Source: Nectonema munidae
Taxonomy: Eukaryota > Nematomorpha > Nectonematoida > Nectonematidae
DNA length: 64,000 nt
Reading direction: 5' to 3'
Assembly (NCBI GenBank): GCA_030549495.1
Contig: JAUIRK010000119.1
Span: 1-64,000, forward strand
Positions 24,601 to 32,300 of this stretch are shown in pieces. The notes below the pieces were generated by a model, which saw nothing but the letters and a program-made list of their open reading frames with translations, did no database searches and had not been told where the DNA came from. Position numbers and translations under genes: made by a program. How positions within the stretch are numbered: position 1 is the stretch's first letter; every line of letters starts with the position of its first letter.

Positions 24601-26274
24601 TCGTCTGTTTTTAGTATATGAAATTGCATTGAAAAAGAAAGCGGGCGTTTATTCCTAAAATTCTGACCCTCAAAGGCGTAAAGTTTATCCGTTAAACGTC
24701 TCTTTAGATCACGAGTCTAGTGCGTGGCTCCTCTCAATCTCCGCCTTTTCCATGCTGACAAGCATCAAAATGTTCATCACACTCTGTCTCTACTTCCTGA
24801 CGCTCCTGGAAACCACGTGCCAACACTCACCCTCACCCACCAGCCCCACAATGGCGCCTCCATCGACCCAAGTGTGCATAGACAGGCTCAGCTACGTGAT
24901 TCAGTCGTTGGGCAGTGTGGTGGAGTTCATTTTCGCGATCTTCTTGTTCGTGAATGGATCTTGGACCTTGCTCTTTCAGTCTGGCGGCACCATCAGAGCT
25001 CTGAACATGTTCATTCACGCCTACTTCAATATTTGGCTCCAAGCTCAAAAAGGATGGAAGGTGAGGCACACCGTATATATATATACATTGTTGAGCACTC
25101 GCGCGCCTATTTTCCTCACGCATGACTGTTTATCGGCCTTTTCTTTATTCTAAGAGCTAACTATTGAAAATGAAGCTGTCAAAACTATTGATCACTAAAC
25201 TCTTTTAAAAGATTTTGCAAATAAAATTCGTTTTCTAAAAAACCCTTGTACAATAAGCAGTTTGTCTGTAAGTGCCTTTCTTTGTATTTAAAAGTATAAA
25301 TTACATACTGTATATCAAACTTTTCGTATTTAAGAGTCGAACGTGGAACCCAATGACTTTGGCTGTTTTTACCAGGATTATACTTTTTCGCAGTTATACT
25401 GGATCGGGATGTTGAAGAGTGGTGTGAATAGATAGCTGACTGTTCTACCAGGGTGACTGCAAAGACAGATTTTACTATATAAACATTTAATGCGCTTTTC
25501 TTCTTAGCGCCCGCCCTCTTTTTATCCATGCGTGTCCGCTCCCATTTCCTTGAATTCCCGCCTATTACCTTCCGCCCCTATATTTTTTTCTAATGATGAT
25601 GCCCCAAAAATGGTTTTCTTATAACTGTTTTAAACCCTAAAATTATCCTTAAGAAAATGAAATTAGAGACAATTATAAAAGCTTAATTAAAAAAAAAGAA
25701 CTATTTTTTCTTTATATGGGAAATTTCTTCTGTTGGTTTTAGCTTTTCTGGTTATCAAAGATACAAAAAATTCAAAAATAGATTTTAATGTAGAAAGTGG
25801 TGAATGTATACAAAGTGCTCGTTTTGGCGTTTGCCGCACGGATCGGCAATCTGTACGATATCCCATAATTTTATTACAAATTACAAGATAAATTTAAATC
25901 CTTTGCACACTGTGATAGGTGTCAAAAGTTATCGCACCACATTTAACCCAAATAAATTCACTAACATTCTTTAATTTTTTAAATATCACATTTTCCCCTA
26001 GATCTTTGTTCAAAGGAGAATGGTATCTCAGAAGATGAATTTGTTGGAATCCGCCACACCAGATCAACTCAAAGAACTCCAAGATATTTGCTCTATATGT
26101 CAGCAAGCGCTTCACTCAGCAAGAATCACCAAATGTGGACACTTCTTTCACGAATTTTGTCTCAAAAAGTGGCTTCACATCCAAGACACCTGCCCCTTGT
26201 GCCATCAAATCGTGTACAATCAAAAGATTTTTGCAGAGACTCAAAGAAAACAGGCGAGAAGAAGGAGAAGATGA
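3461..26274 (+). CDS. RNF139: RNF139/TRC8-like multi-pass RING-H2 E3 ubiquitin ligase (gene span, six exons)
   Basis: Exons 3461-3692, 10676-11235, 12959-13508, 19831-19989, 24708-25060 and 26002-26274 join in phase (2127 nt, 708 residues; human RNF139 is about 664). The family are ER-membrane ubiquitin ligases with a sterol-sensing-like N-terminal half; in vertebrates they act in sterol-regulated turnover of HMG-CoA reductase and SREBP pathway proteins (established knowledge). Seen here: many hydrophobic segments, then the family linker HAYFNIWLQAQKGWK, then a RING-H2 domain. Zinc ligands are C648, C651, C663, H665, H668, C671, C682 and C685. Residues around the RING (SARIT, IQDTCPLCHQ-VY) fit RNF139 better than its paralogue RNF145, but the split is not certain. 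The tail after the RING is only 23 residues and ends in a basic run, unlike the long acidic human tail. All introns are GT-AG. Confidence 0.92.
3693..4570 (+). other. RNF139 intron 1, first part: AT-rich, nothing recognised
   Basis: AT-rich intron sequence with long T runs. A minus-strand open frame of 102 codons (4170-4478, lysine-rich) matches nothing I recognise and is probably chance or an old element remnant. Confidence 0.3.
4571..5900 (-). mobile_element. hAT transposase fossil, GTF2IRD2/ZBED-like
   Basis: Minus-strand reading gives the hAT transposase core in order: ASFVVSQMI near 5700; an FDSYFLALDEST-like block, partly scrambled, near 5500; IFIRCVDQNLNVIEELL; the long open stretch 5547-5044 with GLKWEKPISIATDGSPTFCS and NHEALCGKAVKL; then RHHQFRIFLKEI. 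The ATDG motif carries one acidic residue of the RNase-H-like fold. Position 4571 starts CAGTGCTCTTCAACTC, a typical hAT end followed by GGGCC, and marks the 3' end of the element. The other terminus was not found, so the 5' part with the BED finger is lost. Frame breaks occur outside the central open stretch. It lies in RNF139 intron 1, antisense to the gene. Confidence 0.85.
6327..6510 (+). repeat. SINE-like element with tRNA promoter boxes between inverted arms
   Basis: Arms at about 6328-6345 (TTATTCGATCATCATC) and 6492-6510 are inverted copies. Between them, 6411-6470 resembles a tRNA-derived head: an A-box-like GGCTAGTTGGTTG, then CAGTTCAAACCTC as B box about 35 bases on. A related stretch (TTCGCTCATCATCAC, then GACGGCTAGTT) recurs at 43231-43310. 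Likely a SINE remnant; the pairing of arms is unusual for a SINE. No functional tRNA fold is possible. Confidence 0.45.
6516..7790 (+). repeat. R1 repeat, partial copy A: TTAA end plus ~150-bp tandem array
   Basis: Starts TTAACCCTATTAGTCCAGG at 6516. Bases 6600-6730 are close to 37607-37730 of copy B. There follow about six imperfect tandem units of roughly 130-170 bp, recognised by TTTTTATACCAAATCAA at about 6917, 7086, 7236, 7365, 7519 and 7668. Each unit then reads on through a TTTATTTCTGG-like and a GCATTTAGAGG-like phrase. The copy stops near 7790 without the second half seen in copy B. No coding potential. Confidence 0.75.
7834..8013. mobile_element. GC-rich short repeat, possible hAT-type remnant
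   Basis: A GC-rich island with CAGACCCGTCGATAGGGGG at the left and CCCTCCATCCCTG at the right. The right end equals the terminus of the delimited element at 9983-10275 (CCATCCCTG). No matching 8-bp duplication was found around it, so the boundaries are tentative. The open frame across it on the minus strand is judged non-genic. Confidence 0.3.
8780..9260 (-). mobile_element. hAT transposase fossil (ZBED5-like)
   Basis: The minus strand from about 9260 reads MSDDI, then SEGALLIRNTIFNFFEIQLD followed by ETMDRTYNIFMSST, matching the family block around the first catalytic acidic residue (FSIQLDEST). Further on, near 8940-8800, comes KCAIHRQA then KTIPDALKNVV, matching the CxxHRQALASKxxP block. 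The spacing between the blocks is shorter than in intact members, and stops and frame changes interrupt it, so it is an internally deleted fossil. It lies in RNF139 intron 1. Confidence 0.75.
9318..9354 (-). repeat. M4-type terminus: palindrome plus TTAA end
   Basis: Bases 9318-9335 are a hairpin-forming palindrome (TGTTCCCA, two bases, TGGGAACA). It is followed by TTGGGACTTAATGGG and TTAA at 9351-9354. Read on the minus strand this is TTAACCCATTAAGTCC followed by the palindrome, the same layout as the terminus at 45990-46026. The other end of this copy was not found. Confidence 0.5.
9983..10275. mobile_element. hAT-type MITE with perfect 8-bp target duplication
   Basis: The left end CAGTGGGGGATCCAG and the right end (complement CAGGGATGGACCGAG) match at 10 of 15 positions. 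The flanks carry a perfect direct duplication GGTACTAC at 9975-9982 and 10276-10283. The 293-bp element carries runs of 16 G (10009-10024) and 15 G (10225-10239) just inside its ends. The 8-bp duplication and CAG...CTG ends are hAT hallmarks. There is no transposase inside. It sits about 400 bp before RNF139 exon 2. Confidence 0.88.
10676..11235 (+). CDS. RNF139: RNF139-like exon 2 (membrane domain, sterol-sensing-like)
   Basis: Encodes residues 78-264. Acceptor TGTATTTAG|TC, donor AAA|GTAACA. The product is rich in hydrophobic segments separated by short basic or serine-rich loops (FISTAYVFFL, LMIFLVSALCLILQVAF, FPTLCTLVCFFM), the layout of the N-terminal TRC8 membrane domain. It ends NEISRLK, aligning with the human segment that leads into the conserved FWLTR motif. 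GC content is visibly higher than in the flanking introns. Sequence identity to vertebrates is low here; position and topology carry the assignment. Confidence 0.85.
11372..11700 (-). repeat. R1 repeat, small inverted fragment
   Basis: Two units containing AATTTTCGAGTATGCTGAAT and AATTTTCAAGTGTGCTGAAA, with CAATCAAACCTGTC between them. These are the reverse complement of the second tandem array of R1 copy B (39440-40030: TTCAGCATGCTTGAAAATGG and GACAGGTTTGATTG). It begins about 140 bp downstream of exon 2, inside RNF139 intron 2. Confidence 0.7.
12336..12687. mobile_element. hAT-type MITE in RNF139 intron 2
   Basis: The left end CATGAGTTCCTAACTTTT and the right end (complement CAGTGGTTCTTAACTTTG) are matching termini of the Charlie-like hAT type, with a GCACCCCTTTC box inside the left end. 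Flanks CTTCAGAA (12328-12335) and CTTTAGAA (12688-12695) agree at 7 of 8 positions, fitting a decayed 8-bp target duplication. It is 352 bp with no coding capacity. Confidence 0.8.
12959..13508 (+). CDS. RNF139: RNF139-like exon 3 (membrane domain, central)
   Basis: Encodes residues 265-447 plus one base. Acceptor TTTTTCTAG|ATC, donor TTGG|GTACTT. Diagnostic blocks are LTAFWVSRIIF near the start (human VFWLTRV), then LSKSCDTFLSVFGLSCVIS (human ISGCDSTLTVLGMSAVIS), and FLILAFQNGLTGFKKEERM followed by LLENLYLL (human FFILALQTGLSGLRPEERL...NMCLL). Between the first two blocks there is a family-variable, polar insertion with SQEEVAENSANHNEF. Phase 0 on entry and phase 1 on exit match exons 2 and 4. 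Confidence 0.93.
14198..14328 (+). mobile_element. M1 TTAA-type MITE, copy 1 (decayed)
   Basis: Starts TTAACCGGCTAACG. It contains TGTCGACTTTTCAAAAAT near the left and ATCGTCTGATTATTATTTT near the right, and ends in GACGTTAGGC without a clean TTAA. Same order of motifs as copies 2 and 3 nearby. Lies in RNF139 intron 3. Confidence 0.6.
14573..14713 (+). mobile_element. M1 TTAA-type MITE, copy 2 (best preserved)
   Basis: Bounded by TTAA at 14573-14576 and 14710-14713. The right terminus is GGTCGTTAACGGGTTAA; the left is TTAACCTGTTATCTACC. A perfect 18-bp palindrome (AGTCGACATATGTCGACT) lies at 14592-14609, just inside the left end. The octamer ATCGTCTG occurs once in each half. About 140 bp, with no coding capacity. 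Termini and TTAA target fit a piggyBac-type non-autonomous element (inference). Confidence 0.75.
15061..15187 (+). mobile_element. M1 TTAA-type MITE, copy 3
   Basis: TTAA at 15061-15064 and 15184-15187. The left end TTAAGCGGTCAACGAAG is followed by TTTACAAAAATAAAATCG, the right end by ATATCGTCTGATTATTG and GGTCGTTAACGCCTTAA. Same orientation as copies 1 and 2. Confidence 0.75.
15384..15970 (+). repeat. Pair of CCGTAAATTTCGGCGTATAAG-type repeats with hairpin
   Basis: Two direct copies of a dispersed-repeat terminus occur at 15384 (CCGTATATTCCAGCGTATAA, followed by GTCG) and 15935 (ACCGTAAATTTCGGCGTATA). In the first, CGTATAAGTCG (15397-15407) pairs perfectly with CGACTTATACG (15446-15456). 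This CGTATAAGTCG hairpin is, from general knowledge, a widespread animal repeat end. Whether the two copies bound one element is unclear, since they have the same orientation. Confidence 0.5.
17206..17590. mobile_element. 385-bp element with 28-29 bp perfect inverted termini
   Basis: The 28 bases at 17207-17234 (starting GTACTTTCCTGTTATCGCC) are exactly the reverse complement of 17562-17589, and one further flanking pair extends them to 29. The interior is AT-rich with no long open frame. No convincing target duplication adjoins the ends. Perfect arms in an otherwise decayed landscape suggest a comparatively recent insertion. Family unknown. It lies in RNF139 intron 3. Confidence 0.7.
18138..18335 (-). 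mobile_element. LINE reverse-transcriptase fragment
   Basis: Minus-strand open frame of 65 codons: TDLSDVQDMKISLIKNV, then a helix, then SKVFKTSKIFPIFKKGYNK. The last block matches the start of non-LTR reverse transcriptase (FPxxLKxAKVIPIFKKG). The following NYRPIS block, expected further left, is not found. Flanking minus-strand sequence up to about 18980 may be the upstream linker, but I do not recognise it. A short LINE scrap in RNF139 intron 3. Confidence 0.65.
19831..19989 (+). CDS. RNF139: RNF139-like exon 4
   Basis: Encodes residues 449-500, with split codons at both ends (phase 1 in, phase 1 out). Reads AILLQFVHDTVNPILLSLSA (human AVLHFIHGMTDPVLMSLSA), then a hydrophobic segment ending WFMSRLWI, matching VLLSYVLWH. 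The acceptor is set by frame and length at 19830 (GCATTTTAG|GC). A better-looking AG at 19811 (TTTTACAG) lies 19 bases upstream, but its use would give a stop after the junction. Donor ATAG|GTAGTG. Confidence 0.92.
   Translation, partial: APFCCNLCTIPSIPFSCLSVLQQILRFSATQEHWPSHFSCSSFPTGLCLVFG
20914..21731. mobile_element. Element bounded by clustered AGCTATTTTGG repeats in inverted orientation
   Basis: The left boundary, 20914-21010, is itself a fold-back: GATTATACGACTAAATAGCT against ACTAGCTGTTTAGTCATATAATC-type sequence. It contains several AATAGCTAG or CCAAAATAG words. The right boundary, 21625-21731, holds five or six inverse words (AGCTATTTTGGAGCTAGC, TAGCTGTTTTG). The middle has a direct duplication of GAGACATTCAAATGATGT at about 21501 and 21562. 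The layout resembles a DNA transposon with multiple subterminal repeats; no transposase is seen. It lies in RNF139 intron 4. Confidence 0.6.
24553..24682 (+). mobile_element. M3 TTAA-type MITE abutting RNF139 exon 5 acceptor
   Basis: Left end TTAAGCCTTTGAGAACCAG, then TATGACACCGGGGTACC. Right end ACCCTCAAAGGCGTAAA, complementary in kind to the left. It contains AAAATCGTCTG, shared with M1. It ends 25 bases before the AG of exon 5, so the likely branch-point region falls in or at its right terminus. Confidence 0.7.
24708..25060 (+). CDS. RNF139: RNF139-like exon 5 (last membrane segments and linker)
   Basis: Encodes residues 501-618. Acceptor CTCTTTAG|AT, donor AAG|GTGAGG (phase 0). Seen: HESSAWLLSISAFSMLTSIK (human YALNTWLFAVTAFCVELCLK); a proline/serine-rich lumenal loop with PSPTSPTMAPPS, longer than in human; RLSYVIQSLGSVVEFIF (human YVYYVRSTGSIIEFIFG); and FNIWLQAQKGWK. 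Beyond the donor the frame runs on into an AT microsatellite, which is intron. Confidence 0.95.
26002..26274 (+). CDS. RNF139: RNF139-like exon 6 (RING-H2 domain, C-terminus)
   Basis: Encodes residues 619-708 and the stop. Acceptor TTTTCCCCTAG|ATC. IFVQRRMVSQKMNLL aligns with human TFMNRRTAVKKINSL. The RING-H2 pattern is C-x2-C-x11-C-x-H-x2-H-x2-C-x10-C-x2-C, spanning C648 to C685; it recruits the E2 enzyme on the cytosolic face. The protein ends QARRRRR only 23 residues after the last zinc ligand, lacking the acidic tail of the human protein. Confidence 0.97.
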   Translation: MFVQRRMVSQKMNLLESATPDQLKELQDICSICQQALHSARITKCGHFFHEFCLKKWLHIQDTCPLCHQIVYNQKIFAETQRKQARRRRR

Positions 26275-27479
26275 ACGTTTTTCAGATTTTCTTTGCAAAA
26301 CAAGCGTATCATGATGAACATGTGTGCTGTGTGTTGTTGAATTCTTCTTCACTTTCTTTCTTACGACGAAGCGAATGATGATGATGATAATGGTGACCTC
26401 CCTTGACAACGCCATAGATGCATAACTCCTTATTTCTGGCTTCTTTACTTTTTATGCATCTCCTTCCTTTTTCTGGGCGTCCTTTCTTTCCTTACCTCAC
26501 CTCTTATGCTGTTTTGATTGTGAATGTGCCAGTAGTATATACTGTTTAAAGCCTTTTCTATAAAACATTCAAGAAATGTATTCATTTTTGTACCTAAAAA
26601 TTGATGCAATTCATTAGATTACACTCTTGTTAGGTTTAGACAGCAGTGTGATGAATTTTAATGACAGACAAACCTCCTATCTGTCCTCTTATATATGTTA
26701 TGTTAATTTAAAATAAATTTTTTATATTATCACTGTTTCTATTTTTCTTTATCCAATTAAAGGGTTAATTTTTATACATCAAATTATTTTCAAAGCAATA
26801 ACTAAATGCTAGAGATTTGAATTCAGGATCTAATCCTAATTGTGTACTTTGATGCAGACAATTCATACTTCACTTTTACACTACATCGTAAAATTTTAAT
26901 TAAATAAATGCCATTAATCCCACGTTTCGACATTTTTGTTTTTGTACAGTATAAGTCGGTAATAACGAACTTTGAAGAGGAATCTAATTTTTCAGACTTG
27001 TAACCAAAAGATAATAAAGATATAAAAATAAAAATTTTATTTTATAAAAAAGGATAGTCTTTTGACAGTCACAAATTAAACATTACAATTTAAAATTGAA
27101 GCATAAAACATAATTAGAAATTTAATTTGTGTATATGATGAGTTTGCAACTGAAAAGATATTTCCTTTGAGACGACCCAAACTTGGCATTCTTTTCAACT
27201 TTACATAGTACTCTCTAATTTCCTGTATATTCCCATTATTATAATTTTCTAAACTTTGATGAAACATTTTTTGTTTGATCATGAATATAAAATTTGTTTG
27301 ACATCTTAAGGTAATAAAAATTTTATCCTAATGTCAACTTTTACAAACACAGCTTCTTATAGTCAAAACCGTTACGACAAAAAATCGGATGCTATTTTGC
27401 AATGTAATAGAAGCTAATGCGATGTAGATTATAAGAGTAGGAATTTTTCATAAATTAGAGGCACAATTACGCCGCTTGC
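26275..27479 (+). other. RNF139 3' flank / probable 3' UTR and intergenic space
   Basis: Contains an AATAAA at 26712-26717, about 440 bases after the stop, as the first candidate polyadenylation signal on the + strand. No further coding sequence recognised. Transcript ends cannot be fixed from sequence alone. Confidence 0.4.
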
Positions 27480-27585
27480 ATCGAACTAGGAGGAAAGTAG
27501 GCTTGATGGGGGATCGAACCCAACACCTTGAGTTTTCTAATCCAGCATCTAACCAACACTACTCACGTCCCTCATGAAAATTTAG
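27480..27585 (-). repeat. tRNA-derived SINE head
   Basis: On the minus strand: GTGTTGGTTAGATGCTGG as A-box region and GGGTTCGATCCCC as B box about 35 bases later, the spacing of an internal pol III promoter. The acceptor and anticodon arms do not pair into a cloverleaf, so it is a SINE head, not a tRNA gene. It lies in the intergenic gap between the two gene 3' ends. Confidence 0.55.
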
Positions 27586-27708
27586 TTTATTTATCAATTG
27601 ACTGAAAAGAACATAATTAGCAGGTATAGTAATAAAATAATAATAAATAGTTTAGTATATATTACCATATTTTGAAGCTAAGTAAGTTATCGCCATTAAA
27701 ATATTAAA

Positions 27709-27823
27709 TTAACTCTCAGGACCAGTGTGACACCGGTGTTCCAAGAAATGAGAATCATCCGCTTTTATAATTCTAACGAAAAAGAAAGCAAATGATGAGT
27801 AAATTTTCGTCGCCAAAGATTAA
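27709..27823 (+). mobile_element. M3 TTAA-type MITE, intergenic copy
   Basis: TTAA at 27709-27712 and 27820-27823. Left end TTAACTCTCAGGACCAG, then GTGTGACACCGGTGTTCC containing the perfect palindrome ACACCGGTGT (27730-27739). GAGAATCATCCGC corresponds to the AAAATCGTCTG core of the copy at 24553. The right terminus is decayed. Confidence 0.7.
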
Positions 27824-29171
27824 AACAAGAAATCAAAACTTTATTGATAGATTCTCGTTAACTACATCTTTGTCTAAGAAAGTAACATGCTGATTTGATA
27901 AGAAGATTCTTTTAGAAACTATCTTCCCTTTCAGCATGGAGTTAATCATTGTTTACTAAAATTGATCACTTAATAATCTTTAGCGGTTTCAGCGGACGAG
28001 TTCAAAAAATAAATCATCTCCTTTTCTTTTTAATTAATTTTTTTATAACCTAAAGCTTGTCTGGAAGGGTCAAGATCAACATTTTGAATTTAGATTTCAT
28101 CCATGCTTCAAATGAAAGTCAAACAAATTTTGAATTAGGAGCAGTAAAATGAACAAAGAGTTTGAAATGGAGAATACGTTTCTTTTTTGTCGTCATTCTA
28201 AGTAGTTAAGAAAAAATATTTATTATCAAAAAGTGAAATCAAATCAAAAAAAGTTAAAAAATTTATAAAACCAATAAAAATAAATAAGGTGTATATATAT
28301 ATATATTGGTATTACTTTGATAACGTATAGCTTCGAATATAAAAATAGAGGATGGGACAGGATGGATGATACAAAAGACATCAGTGAACACTGTGTCTAA
28401 ATTCCATGTTATGATGATTATTTTTATTTGGTTTCTGAGAATATTTTCATTTTCAAAATGCACCATTCTAGTACATATTTGTGCATGCGCAATAATACTT
28501 CATATATAAAAGAAGAGATGTGAGTATATTTAATTAGAAAACATTTATCAATTTTTAACATTCAATTGTCAAACTGGAAGCTTTGATGTAAGAAAATGAA
28601 CCAAGTTTTAGGATACTTTGGGTAAAAATTGCATTTTTCTATCACATGTGTTTATTAAACTTTTGAAACCAATGTAATCAAAATCGTATAACCGTTAGCA
28701 CATATGTATAAAAAAATATATTGAGCCAAAAGATAAAAAATAATTTGAAAATTGAACTGGATCAAATAATGACAAAAAATATTAACATCCAAAAAATAAG
28801 ATTATTCAGAACTTAATATTATAAAAATAATTTGTTGAAGGCGACCAAAAATATTTTAAACTTAATTCCAAAGATGTCTATTCTTCAGCACAGAAAGTTC
28901 TTTATGTATACATATATGATTAAATTGGATATCATAAATATTTCATTTATGAAGAAATAAGTGGAATCAGAAAGAAATAAAACTTGGGGAGAAGGGCTAA
29001 AACATGTAGAGAATTTGTTGTAGATGACATTTTTGAAGGTAATGATTGCGCAAAATGAAAAGTGGAACTGATGTATGTGTATATATATATATATATAATA
29101 CAATTTATTTTACTTTAGAATGTTATTATAAGATAATAATAATAATAAAGGTTATGAGGTGAAAGTGCTCG
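27824..29171 (-). other. HMBOX1 3' flank / probable 3' UTR
   Basis: On the minus strand an AATAAA (complement of 29104-29109) lies about 63 bases after the HMBOX1 stop. A TA microsatellite at about 29077-29096 follows, and another lies at 28290-28307. Otherwise AT-rich sequence with nothing recognised. Confidence 0.4.
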
Positions 29172-29383
29172 CTAGCTTGAAGTTGTTTCCAATAGATTAG
29201 AGATGTTCTTTTTGAAGTCTTCTTTTTCGTGTTGGCCGACAATGGAGAGGATTGAGTTATTGACTAGTTCTATTTCCTGCTTGATCACATCGGGTTTGTT
29301 GCTATCCGTGCCTCGGGAAAGAAATTTCATGCTTTTATCGACGCTTTCAGTGGACTCATTATTCAAACATTGCTCAGTTTTAA
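29172..29383 (-). CDS. HMBOX1: HMBOX1-like exon 5 (C-terminus)
   Basis: Encodes residues 342-411 and the stop. The acceptor ATTTAAG|TT is required by phase; an AG nine bases further on would break the frame. DVIKQEIELVNNSILSIVGQ matches the conserved end of the vertebrate protein, and IKQE (residues 374-377) fits a sumoylation consensus, as does IKTE near the human C-terminus. The final LLETTSS replaces the human acidic end. Confidence 0.88.
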
Positions 29384-32300
29384 CTTAAATCACAAATAAA
29401 AATATGTTACAAAAAGTGTATAGCTACTAATTTTTAAATCAAACGCACGCAAAATAAATAGTCTTGTTGGTTTTGAACTTAGTCAAAGTGTAGAATATCT
29501 TTTATTTAGAAAAATTAAGAAATTTTAGTTAATTAGTTAGTATTATTGAAGCAGGAGGATTATTTTTGGATTAAAAGATCTTTGCGATTTAAAATTCTAT
29601 TTTCAGTTCAAGGTTCATAAATTTGAAGTTGAAAAAGTTAAAATTAAGGTAAATAATAATTTTTGAAGAATCATTATGAATTTACATTGATTGATATATT
29701 TTTGTTGAAAAACATTTATTTAAAAACCAAAAAAAATAGACCATATATAGATTAGAATTTGAAAACTAATATCATCTGATTTTTTTAATCGAAATTTATA
29801 TTAAAGCAGACGAGTTTTATTTCCTAGAACATTGATGCCATACTAGTCCTCAAATAGTTAATGGCAAAAATTTGATATTAAAATTTCCGGTTGAACCTAA
29901 TAGTGATATATTTAACCCATTAACGACTAGAATAATCAGACGATATCTAATGTAAAGAAGATTTGTATTAAAAAGCATTAAAAGACGCAGACGATTTTAT
30001 TTTTGTAAAGTCGCCATATGTTGACTGTCGTCGATAAGTGGTTAAGTAAAAAACTGGAAAGAGCTCAATAGATTTTTTAGAAACTCAAATATTTACTATA
30101 CAACTATTAGATTAGTTTTTTAGAAACAAATTTTTCCTAGGAAAAATGCAGGCCTCAATGGTTGTCAGGGCGTGCACTCAGCTTAACATTTGGAGGTAAG
30201 GGGTTCGATCCCCAAGCCTCCGAAATCTTGAAGAATAAGGGAAAACAATGATATATCAATAAAAATAGTGCAAACATGTGCATATCTTCTATATACATCT
30301 GGGCTTTTGCTGTAAAAAATCGTAAGTCTATTTCTCAACACCAACAATTTTTATAAGTTTAAGATATTAGATATGAAATAGTATTGAGAGAAATTTATTT
30401 CACGCGCAACTTTTGAAATAACATAGCATTGTTCTAGTAAGCAAAAGTAGCCGCTATATTACCATTGTTTCATTTTGTTTGTTATAAGGCTGCAAAAAAA
30501 TAATGCTTAAAAATGGCGGGGCGAATTTTTAACAAGAGAAGCCCTGAAGGTAAAATCTGAATATATTTTTTATTTGTTCAAAATAAAATAAATATAAATT
30601 CATAAAATTTAATTAGGAGGGGCACCTTAATGCTATGCTTTTTAAATGGTAATTAAAAAACGGAATACGAAGAGCCAGTTGAATTTCGCTATAACAGTCA
30701 TTCATAAAAAGTTTTGAATTTTTCATTATTCTACGGTATTATAGACATGAAAAGGAAAACTATAAATTTCGTGATGATGAAGAAAACGATTGTGATGACA
30801 ATGAAGTGATGTTGATAATGATGATGATAACGACGAAGATTAGTTAGGCTGATAATGAGGTAGTCTAGATGAGATGACGGCCAACTTGAAAGTTGCTAAA
30901 AATATTTTGAAGGAAAAGCGGTCAAAAAGTGTGAGAGACTAACTTTTCTGCTGTCTCCTGCTCTCCTTCCTGCGATTGGCGAACCAATTAGCGACGACGT
31001 GTGTGGTGACTCGTTCGCGAGGCAGTAGTTCCCTGCCTTGGCCAATGATGGCAGAGTTGCACGCTTCGGCGATAACCTCTCGCTTCGCGCCGTCCGGGTA
31101 GGGGTCTTCGGTGAAGAACTGCTCCAAAACTTCCAGATGCAGACTCTTGAACGTGAAACGTTCGCGCTTGTACGGTGTCACGTGCAAGGAAGAATCGAAG
31201 TCTTGGGGCCGCTTTTCGGAGGATGTGTTGGTGGATGGAGTGGGATCTGCAATAATAAAAGAGATGTCAAAAAAATAGGGAATTGGCTTGTCGATAATGA
31301 AACTTCTCTAAGCGGTCATCGAACAAGAACACAAAAATCGTCTTTCTGGAATTAGATTTCCAATTAGGTAGTTTTCATCTAATGAGTTGCATATTCTATT
31401 TTATTATACTGATTCGTTTTTTTTCTTAAATCCTAATAGCAGTCTATTTATACTAAGAGCAAAAGTATAAACAATGAAAACTTCTTTTTTGTTTAAAAAT
31501 TTACCTGACATATAACCAAAAACATAGTTTTTATGTTTAAAGATATTAAATATTAGTAAAAAGAACAAGGCATATATCAGCGAGAAAACGAAAATGGCAA
31601 CAACAAAAAAATCCGCGATTCTTAGACTGAATAACTTTAGATTAAGGTATTGAAAAAATAAGCCAATCAGATATATTGTGAGATATTTGGGGCCCTGAGT
31701 TTATCAATTTTTCATTTGATTGGTTAAAAAACTAAATTTACTTGTCATATTTGATTTTTATACATTAGTATACGAATGATTTTCTGCATTTTTAGTACCT
31801 TCTTTCTCGAAAACATTAATCTTACATCATCTATAATAAATCAGTATCATTAAGGAAACTTTCATAGTATTTATCTTAAAATTAATATTCTTTCGATGAA
31901 AAAATATATATTTCTAAAAATGAGCTTTAATCAAAATTAGTCTTTGGCCAGACTCAAAAATACCTGTTTCCTCATTAAAGCTATCAGAATTTCTTTCACA
32001 ACTTCTACGTTCGTACGAAATATAAAGAGCAATTTTATGATTTTTCACACTAATTTTGAGGAAAGACTGGAAAAAAATTGAATCCTACGAAATTGGAAAC
32101 AAATAATTTTTCGCATAATTTTCCGGGAATTTGAGGAAAACAAAAAGACAAAATTCAAAAATAATAATCTAGGAGTAATCATGTATTCCAAGGATATATA
32201 TATACTTGATAAAACTACTAGACAACCGGGATACTTTATTGGGCCCATCCGATTGGACAGGATTGATTGCATATATAATATATAACTCACCATATGAATA

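Noticed and set aside
24724-25125. Long alternative + strand frame and a - strand frame (24833-25123) over RNF139 exon 5
   Set aside because: Both are shadows of the true exon frame, which alone carries the family motifs and consensus splice sites.
25185-25529. A 114-codon - strand frame in RNF139 intron 5
   Set aside because: No recognisable family words; it overlaps intron sequence just after the exon 5 donor and is most likely chance.
26088-26415. Frames overlapping the RING exon on both strands
   Set aside because: Shadows of exon 6; the zinc-ligand pattern exists only in the chosen frame.
27480-27585. A functional tRNA gene at this or the other B-box sites (6411, 30150, 41268, 61540)
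   Set aside because: The T-arm and B box are present, but acceptor and anticodon stems do not pair; SINE heads explain them better.
31038-31355. A 105-codon + strand frame opposite the HMBOX1 homeodomain exon
   Set aside because: Shadow of the GC-rich homeodomain exon; no family words and no splice sites.
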